From: Gillisella vitis
GTDB taxonomy: Bacteria; Pseudomonadota; Alphaproteobacteria; Rhizobiales; Rhizobiaceae
Assembly: GCF_001541345.2 (NCBI RefSeq)
Contig: NZ_LMVL02000003.1
Location: 62,001 to 126,000, forward strand
Direction: 5' to 3'
DNA length: 64,000 nucleotides
Shown here: positions 44,778 through 53,555 of the stretch, one piece after another
Numbering within the stretch: position 1 is the stretch's first letter
Layout of the letters: every line of letters begins with the position of its first letter
Translations under genes and position numbers: made by a program
The notes under the pieces: generated by a model
Told to the model about the DNA's origin: nothing
The model's database searches: none
Seen by the model: only the letters and a program-made list of their open reading frames with translations

Positions 44778-45767
44778 ATGACAATGACCGAGCATGAAAA
44801 CCAACCGACTGGCGATGGCCAGATCGCTGACACTGTTGCGGGTACCGTGGCCGAAGATGCGGCTGCTGTTCGTCCGACCCATTCCGGCTTCGTTGCCCTG
44901 ATTGGTCCCACCAACGCCGGCAAATCGACCCTGGTCAACCGTTTCGTCGGTGCCAAGGTGTCGATCGTCAGCCACAAGGTGCAGACGACACGCGCCGTCA
45001 TGCGCGGCATCGCCATCCATAACAACGCACAGATCGTCTTCATGGACACGCCCGGCATTTTCAAGCCGCGCCGCAAGCTGGACCGCGCCATGGTGACATC
45101 CGCCTGGGGCGGGGCCAAGGATGCTGACGTGATCCTGCTCTTGATCGACAGTGAACGCGGATTGCGCGGCGATGGCGAAGCCATTCTGGAAGCACTGAAG
45201 GATGTGCATCAGCCAAAAATCCTAGTGCTGAACAAGATCGACCAGGTGCGTCACGAGGATCTGCTGAAATTGGCCTCCACCGCCAACGAGTCGGTGAAGT
45301 TTGAGCGTACCTTCATGATCTCAGCAACCAACGGCTCCGGTTGTCAGGACGTGATGGATTATCTGGCAGATTACCTGCCGGAAGGCCCCTGGTATTATCC
45401 GGAGGATCAGATTTCCGATCTGCCGATGCGCCAGCTGGCGGCTGAAATCACCCGTGAAAAACTGTTCCTGCGCCTGCATCAGGAATTGCCCTATTCCTCC
45501 CATGTCGAAACCGAGAAATGGGAAGAGCGCAAGGACGGCTCGGTCAGGATCGAGCAGGTGATCTATGTCGAGCGCGACAGCCAGAAGAAGATCGTGCTCG
45601 GCAAGAATGGCGATGCCATCAAGTCGATCTCCACCAGTTCGCGCAAGGAAATGTCCGAGATTCTCGAACAGACGGTTCACCTGTTCCTGTTCGTGAAAGT
45701 CCGTGAAAACTGGGGCAACGATCCCGAGCGATTCCGCGAAATGGGCCTTGAGTTTCCAAGGGACTAA
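44778..45767 (+). CDS. era: GTPase Era
   Basis: Era binds 16S rRNA and is needed for 30S subunit maturation. The G motifs are G1 GPTNAGKST, G3 DTPG, G4 NKID and the G5-like SATNG; the KH RNA-binding domain follows with KKIVLGKNGDAIKSI. The ATG at 44778 is 4 nt after the rnc stop; ATG 44784 is equally possible. At about 329 residues it is some 25 residues longer than E. coli Era because of an acidic N-terminal extension (TEHENQPTGDGQIADTVAG). Confidence 0.96.
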   Translation: MTMTEHENQPTGDGQIADTVAGTVAEDAAAVRPTHSGFVALIGPTNAGKSTLVNRFVGAKVSIVSHKVQTTRAVMRGIAIHNNAQIVFMDTPGIFKPRRKLDRAMVTSAWGGAKDADVILLLIDSERGLRGDGEAILEALKDVHQPKILVLNKIDQVRHEDLLKLASTANESVKFERTFMISATNGSGCQDVMDYLADYLPEGPWYYPEDQISDLPMRQLAAEITREKLFLRLHQELPYSSHVETEKWEERKDGSVRIEQVIYVERDSQKKIVLGKNGDAIKSISTSSRKEMSEILEQTVHLFLFVKVRENWGNDPERFREMGLEFPRD

Positions 45768-45779
45768 GCGCTTTTCGTT

Positions 45780-46880
45780 CTATACCTTGATCCGGTTGGC
45801 GATGAACTTTGAAATCGACGGGCCGAGCGCCAGGATCATCAGGAAGCGTGCCGTTTGCAGGGCCAGCACGAAGGGCAGGTCCACATGGGTGGTGGCGGCA
45901 ATGATCGCCACCGAATCCAGCCCGCCCGGGCTGGTGGCGAGATAGGCGGTCAGCGGATCGACGCCCAGCAGATACCACAGCAGAAAAGCCAGACAGCCGC
46001 CGAAGGAAATCAGGATCAGGATCGAGAGGGCGACCTGTGGTGCCGCTTTTGCAGCATGCAGCAAAAGACGGCGGCTGAAGGCCAGCCCGATACGCCACCC
46101 GACCATGGCATAGGCCACGGCCAGCAGCCAGAGCGGCAGTTCGATCTTCACCAGCCCGAATGAATTCAGCACGGCCATGACCAGCATTGGCACCAGCATC
46201 GTGCCTGCCGGGATTTTCAGATAGTGACCGGCGGCAGTGGACGCAGCGGTCACCGCCAGCGTCAGGGCCAGGGCTTGGCCGTCAATATCAGGAAAAAACA
46301 CTAGGGGCGGCGGCTCGGCACCGGCGATGTTGAAGACGAAGGCTGCCATGGCCGCAGCCGCCGAGGCCACGCAGACGACTCGCAGATATTGCATGAAGGC
46401 AACCAGCCGCGTATCGGCGCCGTAAGCTTCCGCCATCAGCACCATAGCCGAGGCGGCTCCGGCCGAACTGCCCCAAACCGCTGTGGTTCCCGGCAGAACC
46501 TGGCGCTTCGCCATGATATAGCCGAGCAGCGAGCTGAGCGCGATTACCGACAGGGTGGCGCCGATAAACAGCGGCCAATCCTGCAAGAACCGCCGCAGGA
46601 TATCGCCATTCAGCGATTCGGCGATCATGCAGCCCACCAGCGCCTGGGCGGCAATATAGGGTGGGCGCGGCAGGGCAAGTCTTGCGCCATTGGTGGCAAA
46701 CACGATCGCGGCAATCATCGGCCCAAGCAGAAGCGCTGCCGGGAAGCGGACATATTCCAAAGCCCCAGCCACCAGCAGCGACAAGAGCAGCAGTAGTATC
46801 CATTTGAGCGCGGATGGAAGCGCTGTCAGCCGGCCATCGCCCAAGGCGGGTTCGGTGTTTTTCGTGTCCATTGGGGTCAT
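45780..46880 (-). CDS. AbrB family membrane protein (putative transporter)
   Basis: A 366-residue protein with about ten membrane helices that fits the AbrB (ammonia monooxygenase-like, DUF AbrB duplication) family, related to the E. coli AbrB membrane protein rather than the DNA-binding AbrB. The two halves repeat: LLLGPMIAAIVFA with GTTAVWGSSAGAASAMVLMAEAYGAD, and MLVPMLVMAVLNS with AYLATSPGGLDSVAIIAA. Start ATG at 46880 (MTPMDTKN). It interrupts the usual era-recO order on the opposite strand. Substrate unknown. Confidence 0.85.
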   Translation of the reverse strand: MTPMDTKNTEPALGDGRLTALPSALKWILLLLLSLLVAGALEYVRFPAALLLGPMIAAIVFATNGARLALPRPPYIAAQALVGCMIAESLNGDILRRFLQDWPLFIGATLSVIALSSLLGYIMAKRQVLPGTTAVWGSSAGAASAMVLMAEAYGADTRLVAFMQYLRVVCVASAAAAMAAFVFNIAGAEPPPLVFFPDIDGQALALTLAVTAASTAAGHYLKIPAGTMLVPMLVMAVLNSFGLVKIELPLWLLAVAYAMVGWRIGLAFSRRLLLHAAKAAPQVALSILILISFGGCLAFLLWYLLGVDPLTAYLATSPGGLDSVAIIAATTHVDLPFVLALQTARFLMILALGPSISKFIANRIKV

Positions 46881-47112
46881 GTCATGCCGTCTTGCGGGAT
46901 CTGAACCAGGGATACGGCGCTGAAGTGAAGCATGCCGCAGGTTGAAAGGCCTGGTTGCTGTATAGGGCCATCTTCCTGTTTGCGCCATGCAAAATTCTGG
47001 CATGCCAGCTATGCTGCCTGATCGCCAAAAGACATGCTGGCTCGGACGCGTATATAGGGAATATCCCGATTTTTTACGGGCGAAAATCATCGCTCTGGTA
47101 TAAAAACAATCT

Positions 47113-47907
47113 ATGGAATGGACCGATCAGGCAATTGTGTTGGGTGTGCGCAGGCATGGCGAAACCAGCGTCATTGCCGAAATGATGACGCTGGCGCGGG
47201 GCCGACATCTCGGTCTGGTGCGGGGTGGGCGATCACGCACCATGCAGCCGGTGTTGCAGCCGGGCAATGTCGTGGAAGTCACCTGGCGGGCGCGGCTGGA
47301 AGAGCATCTGGGCGATTTTCGCGTCGAGCCATTGCAGTTGCGGGCTGGCCATCTGATGAGCTCGGCCACGGCGGTCTATGGTGTGCAGGCGTTGGCGGCC
47401 CTGCTGCGGTTGCTGCCGGAGCGCGAGCCGCACGGGCATCTGTATGAAGCGATGAATATCATTCTCGATCACCTGCATGAGCCAGCGTCGGCGGGGGAAT
47501 TGTTTATCCGGTTTGAACTGGCAATCTTGAATGACCTTGGTTTCGGTCTGGACCTGACGGCATGCGCGGCCACCGGCGGGCGTCAGGATCTGGTTTTCGT
47601 CTCGCCGAAGACGGGAAGGGCGGTTTCTCATGCCGCCGGTCTGCCCTACGCGGACCGCCTTCTATCCCTTCCGGTTTTTCTACAGCCGGAGCCGCTCGCG
47701 GGAAAAGGCAAGCAAGCCGATGCCCAAGCCCTGCAACAGGCCTTCCGGCTGACTGGTTATTTTCTACAAAGACATGTGTATGAACCGCGCGGGCTCACGG
47801 CTGGAGCCGCGCGCGATGGTTTCTGTCAGGCGGCGCTGAAAGCCTTGGAGACACCTGAGGAGATCGCGCTCGGTGGAGCGGCCCCGAAACCGGTGAGGGT
47901 ACCATAG
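47113..47907 (+). CDS. recO: DNA repair protein RecO
   Basis: RecO loads RecA on gapped single-stranded DNA with RecF and RecR. The 264-residue protein has the N-terminal OB fold ([49 protein letters not shown]) and the helical C-terminal part ([25 protein letters not shown]). In many relatives a zinc cluster follows this point; here only the first cysteine is seen. It converges with a small gene whose 3' end overlaps its last 82 nt. Confidence 0.93.
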   Translation: MEWTDQAIVLGVRRHGETSVIAEMMTLARGRHLGLVRGGRSRTMQPVLQPGNVVEVTWRARLEEHLGDFRVEPLQLRAGHLMSSATAVYGVQALAALLRLLPEREPHGHLYEAMNIILDHLHEPASAGELFIRFELAILNDLGFGLDLTACAATGGRQDLVFVSPKTGRAVSHAAGLPYADRLLSLPVFLQPEPLAGKGKQADAQALQQAFRLTGYFLQRHVYEPRGLTAGAARDGFCQAALKALETPEEIALGGAAPKPVRVP

Positions 47908-48095
47908 GCATTCTCATTGGATTTTTTCATATGCGTGCGGATGGCGCGTTGCAGTTCGGTGACATTGCTATAAACGCCGCCATCCAGATCAATGACTGGA
48001 AATTTCACGGCGATGAATTTGACCCGGTTGCCTTCCGGGACGCTGATTCCAACCGGCACACCGGCATATTCGATAACTTGTTTTTCCATAGTCAT
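47826..48095 (-). CDS. Conserved-looking small protein overlapping the recO 3' end
   Basis: An 89-residue frame on the strand opposite recO. The first 60 residues ([20 protein letters not shown], then [20 protein letters not shown]) look like a compact alpha/beta protein and lie outside recO; the last 27 residues are low-complexity and overlap recO antisense. GGGG lies just before the ATG at 48095, with ATG 48089 as an alternative. I do not recognise the family with certainty. Confidence 0.6.
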   Translation of the reverse strand: MTMEKQVIEYAGVPVGISVPEGNRVKFIAVKFPVIDLDGGVYSNVTELQRAIRTHMKKSNENAYGTLTGFGAAPPSAISSGVSKAFSAA

Positions 48096-48619
48096 ATCCC
48101 CGCCCGCTTTGATACGCAGGCCAATAGTCGATCAATTGTGGTGTCTTGTTTTAAGAACGCGTCACATTCGACAGCAAATGAAAGACATCATCATAACGCC
48201 TCTCACGCCAAGCGGGCATAGGTGCGAGGAGCGCGCCGCACGGTGCGATAGTCTACGCATATGCTTTACCTCCTTGCCAGGGAGCCGATTATGGAACCGG
48301 CTCTAGATTGAACACGTGTCGATCGATGTCCTGTCCGATTGACAGATCCTGGTAGCGTGTATCACCACCTTGTCGACAGCGTTGAAGGTAAGATCAATGG
48401 GTCGATCCGTCAATGGCGCTCCAATCAAAAACAAAATATATTTTTGTGATCGATTGAATATGAAGGTTTCGTGGCAAAATGAATCCCACATGCCCCATTT
48501 CGGAAAATAGCGTTCGCATTGCGGCAAAATCTGCGCAGTCGCAAAAAGCCAGAAAAAATTCCCGTTAAAATTGAAATTCTGGATTTTTATGCAAAATATC
48601 TGTCGGTTAGGAGAACCGT
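48096..48619. other. Intergenic region, no gene seen
   Basis: About 525 nt, partly A+T-rich (especially 48420-48600). A weak hairpin GAGCCG...CGGCTC spans 48280-48303. No supported coding frame. Confidence 0.4.
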
Positions 48620-49471
48620 TTACCGGCGTTTCCTGAGTTCTATGCCGTCCGGGCGCCTTTCCAGCACCTCGACAGTATCGCCAAGGCGCAGCGTGCCGAT
48701 GGCGCGGGGAACAGTGTTCCAGCCGAACAGCGGACCGGGAACGCGCTTATCGCCTGACATTCGAAGCCGTCCCATGGCGGCAAGCGGCGAGGGGCCGGAG
48801 CGCGATCCAGTCTTCTGATCTTGTGTTGTCATGATACAGCGGGCGCAGGGCTTGACGAGATCGAAGCGCAATCCACCAATGGCGATGCTGGCCCATTGGT
48901 CCTCCTCCCAGGGCAATGCGCCGTCGATGACGATATTGGGCCGGAAGCGGTCCACGGCAACCATGCCCTCCCCATGGGATTCCATATCGGCGTTCAGCGC
49001 GTCGAGCGAGGCTGTCGTGGTGATCAATACCTGATAGCCATCGGCAAAGGTGACGGGGGTTTCCGGTCCGGCCCAATTTGCATTGGCCAAGCGCGAGGCC
49101 TGCTCATCGAAGAGCACCAGTTCGAGCGGCCTGCCGAACCATTGAGACAAGGTGTCGTTGACGGCGGGATCAGCCAGGGCCGAATCAACCAATGACCGCC
49201 ACACCGTGACCGGCTTGCGGGCGCTAAAACTCTCCAGGGGCATGCTGATGTTGCTGCCATCATCGAGTTGCAGATGTAATAACGCGCCGTCCAGCCTCAC
49301 CTCAAGCCGGGCCAAGTCCGGCAGCTCCCTCTGAGTGACGAAACGCCCCGAAGGCTCAACCAACATGAACTGGCGATCGCCGAGAAGACCCTGCGGGCGA
49401 ATGTCGGCTTGTGTCAGGGCAATGCCCCGTGCGCTTTTTAAAGGATAGATGCAAAGGGCGGAGAGAAACAT
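48620..49471 (-). CDS. MOSC domain protein (YcbX/mARC-like)
   Basis: A 283-residue protein with an N-terminal MOSC_N beta-barrel (FLSALCIYPLKSARGIAL, LLGDRQFMLVEPSGRFVTQRE) and a C-terminal MOSC domain. The conserved cysteine that binds the molybdenum cofactor is in KPCARCIMTTQDQKTGSR. Relatives (YcbX, mARC) reduce N-hydroxylated bases and compounds. The start ATG at 49471 lies 4 nt after the stop of the HD-hydrolase gene, so the two form an operon; the frame upstream overlaps that gene. Confidence 0.9.
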   Translation of the reverse strand: MFLSALCIYPLKSARGIALTQADIRPQGLLGDRQFMLVEPSGRFVTQRELPDLARLEVRLDGALLHLQLDDGSNISMPLESFSARKPVTVWRSLVDSALADPAVNDTLSQWFGRPLELVLFDEQASRLANANWAGPETPVTFADGYQVLITTTASLDALNADMESHGEGMVAVDRFRPNIVIDGALPWEEDQWASIAIGGLRFDLVKPCARCIMTTQDQKTGSRSGPSPLAAMGRLRMSGDKRVPGPLFGWNTVPRAIGTLRLGDTVEVLERRPDGIELRKRR

Positions 49472-49475
49472 CGGA

Positions 49476-50120
49476 TCAGATCTCCTCAAGAAAATCACTG
49501 AAAATCGCCTGGAGGCGTGCATGGCGCTCAAGCGCCATCTGTTGTCCGGCTTGAGTCTGGAAGCCATCCGCCAGCTTGAAAAGCTTGGTCTGAAAATGGT
49601 CGATGGCAAAGCGCTTATCGTCCAGTGGGCGTTGCAAAGCCTTCGGATCGGCTGGATCGTAAAGACCGGAACCGAGCCGCCCGGCAATGTAGAAGCAGCG
49701 CGCTGCACCGACCACCCCGATGGCATCCAGCCGGTCGGCGTCTTGCAGAATTTTTGCTTCCAGCGTTTCGGGGGCAAGATTGGCCGAAAAACTATGGGTG
49801 AGGATTGCGTGGGAGACCGCTTGGATGCTGCTCGCTGGCCACTGACCGCCTTCCGTCAGGATCGTTTCAGCTTTTTTTGCGGCAAGGCGGGACGCATCCG
49901 CACGGTTGGGTGCGCTCTTTTCCATGGAGACGCAATCATGCAGCAGCACGGCAGCGGCAAGAACCTGACGGTCGCCGCCTTCGATCGCGTGGATGCGCAT
50001 GGCGTTTTTGAACACACGCAAAATATGGGCAGCGTCATGCGAGCCGTCATTGCCCTCAGTGGCATGCGGAAGGAGCCATTTGGCAAGATCGTCATGAGGG
50101 GCGAAGGCTGTGGTGATCAT
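49476..50120 (-). CDS. HD domain phosphohydrolase (YedJ-like)
   Basis: A 214-residue metal-dependent HD hydrolase. Motifs are HDAAHILRVFKNA (first His), AAVLLHDCVSME (HD pair), AILTHSFSAN and the distal aspartate in LQDADRLDAIGVVG, the order of the YedJ/uncharacterised HD family. C-terminal KRFAIDHFQTKLFKLADGF is also typical. Start ATG at 50120. It is followed by the MOSC gene 4 nt later. Substrate unknown, probably a nucleotide. Confidence 0.88.
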   Translation of the reverse strand: MITTAFAPHDDLAKWLLPHATEGNDGSHDAAHILRVFKNAMRIHAIEGGDRQVLAAAVLLHDCVSMEKSAPNRADASRLAAKKAETILTEGGQWPASSIQAVSHAILTHSFSANLAPETLEAKILQDADRLDAIGVVGAARCFYIAGRLGSGLYDPADPKALQRPLDDKRFAIDHFQTKLFKLADGFQTQAGQQMALERHARLQAIFSDFLEEI

Positions 50121-50480
50121 CGGGGCATCTTCTCGGAGGGAATCACTCGGTTCTGCTGTATCATTGCCCAAATCCACTGAGATTGAAGGATAAATCCACC
50201 CTCAAATCGCATGATTTTGCGATGGTGTTAGCAGTGGGCAAAGTCGTACAAAAATAAGCAATTTTCCGTGATTCTGTGTCACCATACCTGAGCTCTTTTT
50301 AACTCAACCTCTAGAAAACCCAGGATTTTCAAGGGAATTATTCGGCCCATACAAATTATCACCTATAACAATTGCCTTTTGACTAAGATCCCCAAATCAC
50401 GATAGTCATCGCGCAGCGCCGTCCTGTCTCGCGTTTAAATGGCGCTATAAAAATAGAAACAACCTAGACAGGGGTTTTCA
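50121..50480. other. Divergent intergenic region upstream of the EF-hand gene
   Basis: About 360 nt, A+T-rich toward the EF-hand gene. Carries promoters for the HD-hydrolase operon and the EF-hand gene; no other element identified. Confidence 0.4.
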
Positions 50481-51101
50481 ATGACGAGCGTTTCTTCAGC
50501 GTCTCTTTCGTCGGTGTCGTCTTACAACGTCGGCTCGACATCCAGCCTGGACACCAATGGTGATGGTGTCGTTTCTGCGGAAGAGCAATCTTCAGGCTCT
50601 ACCAGAACTCAGGATCCGACCGTTCTGAGCGACAGTGCCGCCAACAGCACATCCTCGCAGCTTTCCAGTGACCTGATGGCGATGGAACTGTCCCGTGGCG
50701 ACACGACGTCCACCGACCAGAATGCAACCAAGTCCATCGACACTGATAGCGATGGAAAAGTAACCAAGGAAGAATTTGTCAATGCACGTCCGGAGGATGT
50801 GTCTGAGGAAGATTCGACCAAGATGTTCGAGGCCATTGACTCGGAAGATGCTGGCTATGTGACCGAAGACCAGATGCAGCCTGACGGTAAAATGCCCCCT
50901 CCGATGATGATGGGCGGTATGGGCGGTATGGGCGACATGCAGAGCCTTAGCAGTATGATGTCCGGTGACAGCAGTGGTAGTGAAGACAGCATGTCCATGG
51001 ATGACGTGTTCAGCCAGATGAGCTCGGTTATCAATGCCTATCGTTCCGCTGGCGGCACTGCCGACGAAACCGATACGACCGGACAAACTGCCGCTGCCTG
51101 A
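50481..51101 (+). CDS. EF-hand protein with Ser/Thr-rich and Met/Gly-rich segments
   Basis: A 206-residue protein with calcium-binding loops: DTNGDGVVSAEE (24-35) and DTDSDGKVTKEE (87-98) are canonical, DSEDAGYVTEDQ (120-131) is degenerate (Ala at position 5, Gln at 12). Residues 1-23 and 40-85 are very rich in Ser, Thr and Asp; residues 139-170 are rich in Met, Gly and Pro (PPPMMMGGMGGMGDM). No signal peptide or membrane helix is evident. AGGGG precedes the ATG. Similar Ser-rich EF-hand proteins occur in rhizobia, function unknown; secretion by a leaderless route is possible but not shown. Confidence 0.85.
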   Translation: MTSVSSASLSSVSSYNVGSTSSLDTNGDGVVSAEEQSSGSTRTQDPTVLSDSAANSTSSQLSSDLMAMELSRGDTTSTDQNATKSIDTDSDGKVTKEEFVNARPEDVSEEDSTKMFEAIDSEDAGYVTEDQMQPDGKMPPPMMMGGMGGMGDMQSLSSMMSGDSSGSEDSMSMDDVFSQMSSVINAYRSAGGTADETDTTGQTAAA

Positions 51102-51350
51102 CGGGTCGCTATCGCACCCGACTACCCCGGTACAGGATTTTAGAGCTCATCGTTCTAGGACTGAGACTGGGAGATCATTATAGCAGCCATGAGGCTGAAT
51201 GCTGCCCTGAGGGGCCGCTACTTGCGAACAAACGGCATGGAGACATGATGCCTATGCCGATTGAACCCGCATCAAGCTTTACCAATCTATCCCTTATGTC
51301 TCCACCTCAACGCTGATTTACTGATCCCTCGGATCGAGCGCCTATCCGTA

Positions 51351-51893
51351 TCAAGCGGAGCTGGAGACCGGATCGGCTGCTAGAATTGGCAGCACAAATG
51401 GCGCATTGCCATCGGCGTCCTGGCCGCGGCCTAGTTTTTTCACCGCCGTAACGAAGCGCCCCCCGCGTGAAAGCAAGGTATCGGCAATCTCCACCATCCT
51501 GATATTGGGCGTTGCAAACGGCGACGCGGCCCGCAAGCCCTGTGCCAACGCCTCCTCGTCCTGTTCGGGATGAAGCGCGAGGCTGGCAATCAAAGCCGCA
51601 GCTGGAGAGCGTGATACCCCCATCCAGCAATGGATCAGCAGCGGCGCAGTCTGGTCCCAATCCTTCACGAAATGAATAATCTGTTCCACATGCACATCTT
51701 GCGGAGCGATGAGGTCGCCTCTACCGGCAAAGGTAATATCGTTCAGCGCAAGCGTCATGTGCCGGCCCGGAGAAATCACTGCGGGGCGATGAAAATCCTG
51801 GCCCTTGGCCAGCAGGCTGATCATTTCTTTCGCCTTGTGGCGCACGGCCATTTCGGCAAGGCGGGCCAGCGGACTGACGATGAAATAGCTCAT
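51351..51893 (-). CDS. Cys-based protein phosphatase, dual-specificity/tyrosine type
   Basis: A 180-residue protein with the phosphatase signature HCWMGVSRS: Cys89 and Arg95 fit CX5R. Upstream DITFAGRGDLIAPQDVHVEQIIHFV resembles the region before the P-loop in small dual-specificity phosphatases; no clear general-acid Asp is seen at the usual spot except in NDITF. It begins inside the stop of the HD gene (ATGA), so it is co-translated with it. Substrate may be phosphotyrosine, inositol phosphate or other. Confidence 0.85.
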   Translation of the reverse strand: MSYFIVSPLARLAEMAVRHKAKEMISLLAKGQDFHRPAVISPGRHMTLALNDITFAGRGDLIAPQDVHVEQIIHFVKDWDQTAPLLIHCWMGVSRSPAAALIASLALHPEQDEEALAQGLRAASPFATPNIRMVEIADTLLSRGGRFVTAVKKLGRGQDADGNAPFVLPILAADPVSSSA

Positions 51894-52537
51894 GGCGCAG
51901 CCGTACCGGATTTTTTATGGTTTTCCGCCTCACGCAGCCGCTCGATGGCGTCGAAACGCTCCGCAAACTGCCGCTGCGCTTCAATGGCTGGCATAGGGCC
52001 AAGCGGCAGCATGTCGGCGGTAATATGGCGTGGCTGACCGAAAATCCGGATCGCTTCGGCGCGGGAAAAGCCTGCAAGTTCAGTGGCCTCGAAATAGGCG
52101 GCGATGCTATCGGCTTTCTTGATCAGGCTTTTCAGGCTGGCCGTGGGATGCGATGGCAAGCCAAATCGCAGATGGATGGCCGCCTCCAGCCGCTTTTCGA
52201 CCAGCTTATAGCCGCCGCCCACCACCGCCTTGAAGGGCGAAATCATATCGCCGATCACATATTCCGGCGCATCGTGTAGCAAGGCCATTTGCAGGTCGTT
52301 GGCGCTGTATTTGCTATTGCAGCGGCGAAAGACCTCTTCGACCACAAGGCTATGCTGGGCCACGGAAAACGCATGGTCGCCAACGGTCTGGCCATTCCAG
52401 CGGGCGACGCGGGCAAGGCCATGGGCAATATCGGAAAGCTCGACATCAAGCGGCGAAGGATCGAGAAGATCGAGGCGACGGCCCGACAGCATCCGCTGCC
52501 AGGCCCGCGCCGATGTTGGAGGAGGGGCGGCGGGCAT
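51890..52537 (-). CDS. HD domain hydrolase, YfbR-like
   Basis: A 215-residue HD-family protein. The start ATG at 52537 lies one base after the YgfZ stop codon and has GAGGA before it. Motifs: GDHAFSVAQHSLVVEEVF (first His), ALLHDAPEYVIGDMISPFK (HD pair), and KKADSIAAYFEA (distal Asp). This pattern is close to YfbR/YGK1-type 5'-deoxynucleotidases. It overlaps the phosphatase start in ATGA, giving a tight three-gene operon with ygfZ. Confidence 0.88.
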   Translation of the reverse strand: MPAAPPPTSARAWQRMLSGRRLDLLDPSPLDVELSDIAHGLARVARWNGQTVGDHAFSVAQHSLVVEEVFRRCNSKYSANDLQMALLHDAPEYVIGDMISPFKAVVGGGYKLVEKRLEAAIHLRFGLPSHPTASLKSLIKKADSIAAYFEATELAGFSRAEAIRIFGQPRHITADMLPLGPMPAIEAQRQFAERFDAIERLREAENHKKSGTAAP

Positions 52538-52538
52538 G

Positions 52539-53378
52539 TCAGTCCTCGTCTGACGCGGCAGGAAAATCCAGACCGGTCCAGGTGGGCAGTTGCAGCTGCA
52601 CGGCCTGGTCACCGGCCAGAATAGGCGTGCCGTTTGTTATCGCATCGCCAGTGCGGTCGATGCGCAGGATCGCCAATCCGATGTTGTCCAAAATCGTGCC
52701 GAGTGTACCAAGCGGCTTACCATCGGCACGAAGCTCGGTTCCGGTTGCGGGCAGAGCAGTGTCGGCGGAAACGATGGCGATCCGGCGGCGGGCCATTTTA
52801 CGGTGATGCATGCGCGACACCACTTCCTGCCCGACATAACAGCCCTTCTTGAAGGAGACGCCGCCATTGAGATCAAGCAGCACGTCGTGCGGATAGGCAT
52901 CCTGAAGCGGATAGTCGAGCCCCGCTTCGGCCACCCCGGCCTTGATTCGCAACGCTGTATAAAGCCGGACATCATCCCCAGCCGAGTTGACGCGACCCGG
53001 CACGCGCCAGACAGTTTCACCGGCAGCAGCGAAACGACGATCCTGAAAAGCTTCGGCCGGCACGTTGTCCCAGATCACCGTGACTCCGGAAAATTCAGCG
53101 GGGGTCAGGGTCACGGCGGCGCGCAGCTTGTAGAGCGTCAGGCGGCGCAGCAGGGCCTCTTGTTCGTCAGATTCCACCTCCAGCAGATAACCATCGCTCA
53201 GCGGATAGACCAGCATGTCAAACAGGATCTTGCCCTGCGGTGTCAGCAACGCCGAGGGCGCGGCTTGCCCAGACACGATAAGGCCGAGATCTGCGGTCAG
53301 CAAATTGTTGAGAAAATGCGTGGCCTCTGCTCCAGCGACCTTTAGAAAAGCCCGGTTTTCAAGAAAAACGGCTGGCAT
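52539..53378 (-). CDS. ygfZ: Folate-dependent Fe-S cluster assembly/repair protein YgfZ
   Basis: A 279-residue GcvT-like protein that uses tetrahydrofolate to support Fe-S enzymes, especially radical-SAM MiaB. The family signature K-GCYVGQE-V is present in GVSFKKGCYVGQEVVSRMHH, with the conserved cysteine. The N-terminal fold (FLENRAFLKVAGAEATHFLNNLL, APSALLTPQGKILFDMLVYP) also matches. ATG 53378 is preferred to TTG 53390. First gene of the ygfZ-HD-phosphatase operon. Confidence 0.93.
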   Translation of the reverse strand: MPAVFLENRAFLKVAGAEATHFLNNLLTADLGLIVSGQAAPSALLTPQGKILFDMLVYPLSDGYLLEVESDEQEALLRRLTLYKLRAAVTLTPAEFSGVTVIWDNVPAEAFQDRRFAAAGETVWRVPGRVNSAGDDVRLYTALRIKAGVAEAGLDYPLQDAYPHDVLLDLNGGVSFKKGCYVGQEVVSRMHHRKMARRRIAIVSADTALPATGTELRADGKPLGTLGTILDNIGLAILRIDRTGDAITNGTPILAGDQAVQLQLPTWTGLDFPAASDED

Positions 53379-53555
53379 GAGACGATCCAATCACATCTTA
53401 CGTGCCCACGGCTTCGTTTACTAAATCCGTGGATTGCACATTTTTCTCTTCAGCAAAATCGATTGCCGCGAGGTGACATACTTTGACGCCGGTTGCCTTG
53501 TCGGGAAAAGCGGGTTGGGCTTTTCCCTGATAACTCTAAGGCAAACACACGTCCA

